This document shows, piece by piece, positions 5,124 through 8,017 of a stretch of 8,017 nt of DNA. The translations under genes and the position numbers were made by a program. The notes under the pieces are model-generated. The model had not been told where the DNA came from and made no database searches. It worked only from the letters and a program-made list of their open reading frames with translations. Source of the DNA: an uncultured Faecalibacterium sp. Lineage in GTDB: Bacteria > Bacillota > Clostridia > Oscillospirales > Ruminococcaceae. The stretch spans positions 1 to 8,017 of the forward strand of contig CAAFQM010000249.1 in NCBI GenBank assembly GCA_900765105.1, given 5' to 3'. The number at the start of each line of letters is the position of its first letter. Within the stretch, counting starts at the first letter, position 1.

Positions 5124-6008
5124 ATGCGTTTTGTTACCTGCCGCCTGCCGGACGGTGCGGAAGACCCGGCCATCCTCTCGCCCGACGGCACACAGGTCTG
5201 GCCGCTGAGCTGGCTGGGTCTTAGCTACGAGACCCTTTCAGACGCCATTCCCTTCCTGACGCCGCAGGTGCGTGCCGGACTGCAGCTGGCCATCAGCGGC
5301 ATCCCCGCGCTTCCGGTGGAAGCCGTGCAGATGCAAAGCCCCATTCCCTGCCCGGCGCAGGATGTGGTCTGCCTTGGCATCAACTACATGGCGCACTCGG
5401 ACGAAGCCGAAAAGTACTCCGCCGATGCCTTTGCAACCAAACATCAGGATGCTATTTATTTTTCCAAACGTGTGTCCCGCGCGGTGCCGGACGGCGGCTT
5501 TATTGAAGCCCACACCGACCTTGTGCAGAAGCTGGACTACGAGTGCGAACTGGCCGTGGTGCTGGGCAGGGATGCAAAGGACGTGCCAGCCGGACAGACC
5601 CGGGACTATGTGTTCGGTTACACCATTCTGAACGACGTTTCTGCCCGGGATGTGCAGACGGCGCACAAACAGTGGTATTTCGGCAAGAGTCTGGACGGAT
5701 TCACGCCCATCGGCCCCTGCATCGTCACGGCGGACGAGTTCGACACCTACCCGCCGCAGCTGGGCATCCGCAGTTTCGTCAACGGCGAAAAGCGGCAGGA
5801 CTCCAACACCCGGCTGCAGATCTTTGACATCGACTATGTCATCCACGAGCTTTCGCAGGGCATGACCCTGAAGGCAGGCACCATCATTGCCACCGGCACC
5901 CCGGCGGGCGTTGGCATGGGCATGGACCCGCCGCAGTTTCTCAAGCCCGGCGACACGGTGCGTTGCGAGATCGACGGCATCGGCAGCCTGACCAACCCGG
6001 TGCGGTAA
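5124..6008 (+). CDS. Fumarylacetoacetate hydrolase (FAH) family protein
   Basis: A 294-residue FAH-fold enzyme. Members use Mg2+ or Mn2+ to cleave C-C bonds in, decarboxylate, or isomerise beta-diketo acids such as acylpyruvates and homoprotocatechuate-pathway intermediates. The variable N-terminal part covers residues 1-75. The catalytic domain begins at VVCLGINYMAHSDEA (81-95), where His91 sits in the usual NYxxHxxE motif. The metal ligands are Glu140 and Glu142 in DYECELAVVLG and Asp171 in LNDVSARD. The closing segment ATGTPAGVGMG…LKPGDTVRCEIDGIGSL (256-289) is diagnostic. All ligands are present, so it should be active; the substrate is unassigned. The start is supported by GAGAGGAGG 9-10 bases upstream. 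It lies 15 bp after the DJ-1 gene, making a two-gene unit that could act on reactive oxo-compounds (inference). Confidence 0.92.
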   Translation: MRFVTCRLPDGAEDPAILSPDGTQVWPLSWLGLSYETLSDAIPFLTPQVRAGLQLAISGIPALPVEAVQMQSPIPCPAQDVVCLGINYMAHSDEAEKYSADAFATKHQDAIYFSKRVSRAVPDGGFIEAHTDLVQKLDYECELAVVLGRDAKDVPAGQTRDYVFGYTILNDVSARDVQTAHKQWYFGKSLDGFTPIGPCIVTADEFDTYPPQLGIRSFVNGEKRQDSNTRLQIFDIDYVIHELSQGMTLKAGTIIATGTPAGVGMGMDPPQFLKPGDTVRCEIDGIGSLTNPVR

Positions 6009-6043
6009 GTATCCGGCATTTCCAACAAATCAGCGGGATACTT
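6007..6043 (+). terminator. Possible weak stem after the FAH gene
   Basis: AAGTATCC (6007-6014) pairs perfectly with GGATACTT (6036-6043) across a 21-base loop, starting at the stop codon. There is no proper T-tract after it, so it may be an mRNA-end structure or chance rather than a terminator. Confidence 0.3.
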
Positions 6044-6096
6044 TCCGTCGGATTGCATGAAAAACGGTTGAGGGACTGCTCTTCCCGGTGTGGCTG

Positions 6097-6105
6097 TGCT
6101 ATACT
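6097..6105 (+). promoter_or_regulatory. Extended -10 promoter of the glucokinase gene
   Basis: TGCTATACT gives a TGn extension directly before the -10 box TATACT (6100-6105). No good -35 box lies 16-18 bp upstream, which fits an extended -10 promoter. The leader then carries a small hairpin (TGCGG 6121-6125 with CCGCA 6133-6137) before the AGGGG ribosome binding site at 6143-6147. Confidence 0.6.
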
Positions 6106-6157
6106 GGTAGCATGAAATATTGCGGCTGCAGACCGCAGAAAAAGGGGTAAATGAAAC

Positions 6158-7108
6158 ATGAAGGAATATGCATTCGGCATTGATCTGGGCGGCACTACCG
6201 CCAAGATCGGCCTGTTCCGAACCAACGGAGAACTGCTGGACAAGTGGGAGGTGCCCACCGACACCTCCAACGCCGGCGAACACATTCTGGAAAATCTGGC
6301 CGCTGCCGTTCTGGGCAAGATGCAGGAAAAAGGCCTTGCCGCAGAGCAGGTGGAAGGCGTCGGCGTCGGCGTGCCCGGCCCGGTGCTGGACAGCCGCATC
6401 GTGCCCATCATCTGTGCAAATCTCGGCGGCTGGGGTGAGCACAATGTAGCCGAAGAGCTGGGTGCATTGCTGGGCGGCATCAAGGTTCTGGTGGGCAATG
6501 ACGCCAACGTGGCTGCTCTGGGTGAGATCTGGATGGGTGCCGCCAAGGGCTGCCGCAGCGCGGTCATGGTCACGCTGGGCACCGGCGTGGGCGGCGGCGT
6601 CATCGTCAACGGCAAGGTCATCGACGGCGCACACGGTGCCGGCGGCGAGATCGGCCACATCACCGTGAATCCCCACGAGACGGCCACCTGCGGCTGCGGC
6701 AAGCACGGGTGTCTGGAGCAGTATTCCAGCGCTACCGGTGTTGTCCGCTGCATGAAGAAGCTGCTGGACGAAAACCCGGACACCCCCTGCACCCTGCGCG
6801 GCACCGACTTTGCTGCCAAGGATGTGTTTGACGCTGCCCGCAGCGGCGATGCACTCGCTGCCCGCGAGGTGGACGAGATGACCGACATTCTGGGCATGGC
6901 ACTGGCCAATGTGGCCAACACCGTGGACCCGGAAATGTTCATGGTGGGCGGCGGCGTGTCCCGCGCGGGCGATGTGCTGTTTGCCCCGCTGCGCGGGCAC
7001 TTCAAGACCTATGCCTTCGAGTCCTGCCGGGAAACGCCCATCGTGGCAGCTACCCTCGGCAATGACGCCGGCATTTACGGCTCTGTCCGCCTGATCGTGG
7101 GCGAATAA
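6158..7108 (+). CDS. glcK: ROK family glucokinase
   Basis: A 316-residue sugar kinase of the ROK family, expected to phosphorylate glucose to glucose-6-phosphate with ATP in the cytoplasm. The ATP-binding motif IDLGGTTAKIG is at residues 8-18. The catalytic Asp115 lies in VGNDANVAALGE. The second nucleotide loop TLGTGVGGG is at 139-147, and GGEIGHITV (162-170) supplies Glu164 and zinc ligand His167. The ROK zinc site CGCGKHGCLE (178-187) has all three Cys. The C-terminal VGGGVSRAGD and LGNDAGIYG segments match the Bacillus GlcK pattern as I recall it, which favours glucokinase over N-acetylmannosamine kinase or a ROK repressor; there is no N-terminal DNA-binding domain. The start follows AGGGG by 10 bases. 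An ATG at 6151 is out of frame. It has its own extended -10 promoter and ends before a strong terminator. Confidence 0.93.
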   Translation: MKEYAFGIDLGGTTAKIGLFRTNGELLDKWEVPTDTSNAGEHILENLAAAVLGKMQEKGLAAEQVEGVGVGVPGPVLDSRIVPIICANLGGWGEHNVAEELGALLGGIKVLVGNDANVAALGEIWMGAAKGCRSAVMVTLGTGVGGGVIVNGKVIDGAHGAGGEIGHITVNPHETATCGCGKHGCLEQYSSATGVVRCMKKLLDENPDTPCTLRGTDFAAKDVFDAARSGDALAAREVDEMTDILGMALANVANTVDPEMFMVGGGVSRAGDVLFAPLRGHFKTYAFESCRETPIVAATLGNDAGIYGSVRLIVGE

Positions 7109-7124
7109 AAGTCCATAAGACGCA

Positions 7125-7164
7125 AAAAAGCCTGCTGCACAAAGAAACGTGCAGCAGGCTTTTT
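7125..7164. terminator. Bidirectional intrinsic terminator
   Basis: AAAAAGCCTGCTGCAC (7125-7140) and GTGCAGCAGGCTTTTT (7149-7164) pair perfectly over 16 bp around an 8-base loop. The A-tract on one side and T-tract on the other let it serve both the glucokinase (+) and the PTS gene (-), which converge here. Confidence 0.95.
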
Positions 7165-7176
7165 GCATGGGATTTT

Positions 7177-8017
7177 TCAGTTCAGTTTCAGGTCGCCGTC
7201 CTTGATCCAGCCCAGTTTGCGCTCGATCTCGCAGAAAACGACGCTCAGCACGGCGGGCAGAACGAAACACAGCAGCACCATGGCAGCCCAGTCCATCGGG
7301 GTGATGGCGGCTTTGGTGCCGGCGGCGATGTCATTGACCCAGCCGGTGTATACACCGATCTGGCCCACAAGGCCGCAGGTGCCCATGCCGGAGGAAACGG
7401 CAGCACCGTTCATCTCAAAGTGGAACACGCAGGTGGCCAGAGGGCCGGTGATGGCGCTGGCCAGCGTGGGCGCGATCCAGATGCGGGGGTTTTTGATGAT
7501 GTTGCCCATCTGCAGCATGCTGGTGCCCAGACCCTGGCTGACCAGACCGCCCACGCCGTTTTCACGGTAGCTCATGACGGCAAAACCGATCATCTGGGCG
7601 CAGCAGCCTGCCACGGCGGCACCGCCGGCAAGGCCGGTCAGACCCAGCGCCGCGCAGATGGCGGCGGAGGAGATGGGCAGGGTCAATGCCACGCCCACGA
7701 TGACGGACACCAGAACGCCCATGACCAGCGGGGCCTGCTCGGTGGCCCACATGATCAGGGTGCCCACCTGACTTGCGGCGGCACCGATGGGAGCCGCAAT
7801 GAGCATGGACAGACCAACGCCCACAAAGATGGTGACCAGCGGGGTGACGAGGATGTCGATCTTCGTCTCCTTGCTCACGGCCTTGCCCAGCTCAGCCGCC
7901 ACAATGGCGATGATGAGCACGGCCAGCGGGCCGCCTGCGCCGCCCAGAGCGTTGGCCGAGTAGCCCACCGTGATCAGACTGAACAGCGCCAGCGGCGGGC
8001 AGTGCAGCGCCCAGCCG
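7177..8017 (-). CDS. PTS EIIC-like membrane transporter (PfoR-type), 5'-truncated
   Basis: The C-terminal 280 or so residues of a hydrophobic polytopic membrane protein. The frame is open through the right edge (…GWALHCPPLALFSLITVGYSANALGGAGG in pieces), so the GTG at 7968 is an internal Val, not a start. The full family length is about 340-350 residues. Six to seven membrane segments are apparent, for example LAVLIIAIVAAELG, LVTIFVGVGLSMLIAAPIG, MGVLVSVIVGVALTLPI and MVLLCFVLPAVLSVVFC. The stretch KNPRIWIAPTLASAITGP and the Gly-rich MGTCGLVGQIGVYTGW are typical of the EIIC_2 (PfoR-like) group, first known from a Clostridium perfringens toxin-regulating locus. The family is classed as a phosphotransferase sugar permease, yet members often lack a nearby EIIA/EIIB. 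The substrate is unknown. The gene ends in the terminator shared with the glucokinase. Confidence 0.85.
   Translation of the reverse strand, partial: GWALHCPPLALFSLITVGYSANALGGAGGPLAVLIIAIVAAELGKAVSKETKIDILVTPLVTIFVGVGLSMLIAAPIGAAASQVGTLIMWATEQAPLVMGVLVSVIVGVALTLPISSAAICAALGLTGLAGGAAVAGCCAQMIGFAVMSYRENGVGGLVSQGLGTSMLQMGNIIKNPRIWIAPTLASAITGPLATCVFHFEMNGAAVSSGMGTCGLVGQIGVYTGWVNDIAAGTKAAITPMDWAAMVLLCFVLPAVLSVVFCEIERKLGWIKDGDLKLN

Noticed and set aside
5834..7270. 478-codon open frame on the minus strand opposite the FAH and glucokinase genes
   Set aside because: It lies antisense to two genes with complete catalytic motifs, crosses their intergenic promoter and terminator, and has no recognisable domain. 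High GC on the coding strand explains the lack of stops.
1..8017. Defence island, prophage or biosynthetic cluster
   Set aside because: Every gene belongs to a common housekeeping or transport family, and there are no integrases, nucleases, toxins or modular synthases in the window.

Overview
The window looks like a chromosomal segment from a GC-rich gut Firmicute of the Oscillospiraceae (Ruminococcaceae) type, most likely Faecalibacterium or a close relative. This is inferred from several features: strong AGGAG-type ribosome binding sites, high-GC codon choice in Clostridia-type proteins, AT-rich promoter islands, and an intergenic repeat that opens with CCCTCTCAG and carries GGAAC/GTTCC hairpins, which I recall as typical of that group. 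No alignment was run. There are no tRNA or rRNA genes, CRISPR arrays, transposases or phage genes, and the genes appear to be core or near-core.

Layout. A truncated MsbA-like ABC exporter half-transporter (+) runs in from the left edge. It converges on a NUDIX hydrolase (-), and a perfect 22-bp inverted repeat holding both stop codons separates them. Upstream of the NUDIX gene is a noncoding repeat island (about 1981-2215) bounded by inverted CCCTCTCAG ends; it also holds the likely terminator of the next gene. That gene (-) encodes a cytoplasmic ricin-B (beta-trefoil) lectin-like protein with a basic tail. A 224-bp divergent promoter region, carrying two LacI-operator-like dyads, separates it from a rightward run of genes.

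The rightward run consists of a small nitroreductase and a GNAT acetyltransferase (8 bp apart, one operon); a YerC-type TrpR-like regulator with its own promoter and a palindrome over the -10 box; a DJ-1/PfpI protein and an FAH-family hydrolase (15 bp apart, one operon); and a ROK glucokinase with its own extended -10 promoter. A strong two-way terminator ends the glucokinase. On the far side, a PfoR-like PTS EIIC membrane protein (-) runs off the right edge.

Functionally this is a housekeeping mixture: export, nucleotide-pool cleaning, flavin-dependent reduction, handling of reactive carbonyls or acylpyruvates, glucose phosphorylation and sugar transport. I see no multi-gene defence, biosynthetic or mobile system. 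The most unusual items are the signal-less lectin with its basic tail, the repeat island, and the operator-like dyads at two promoters.
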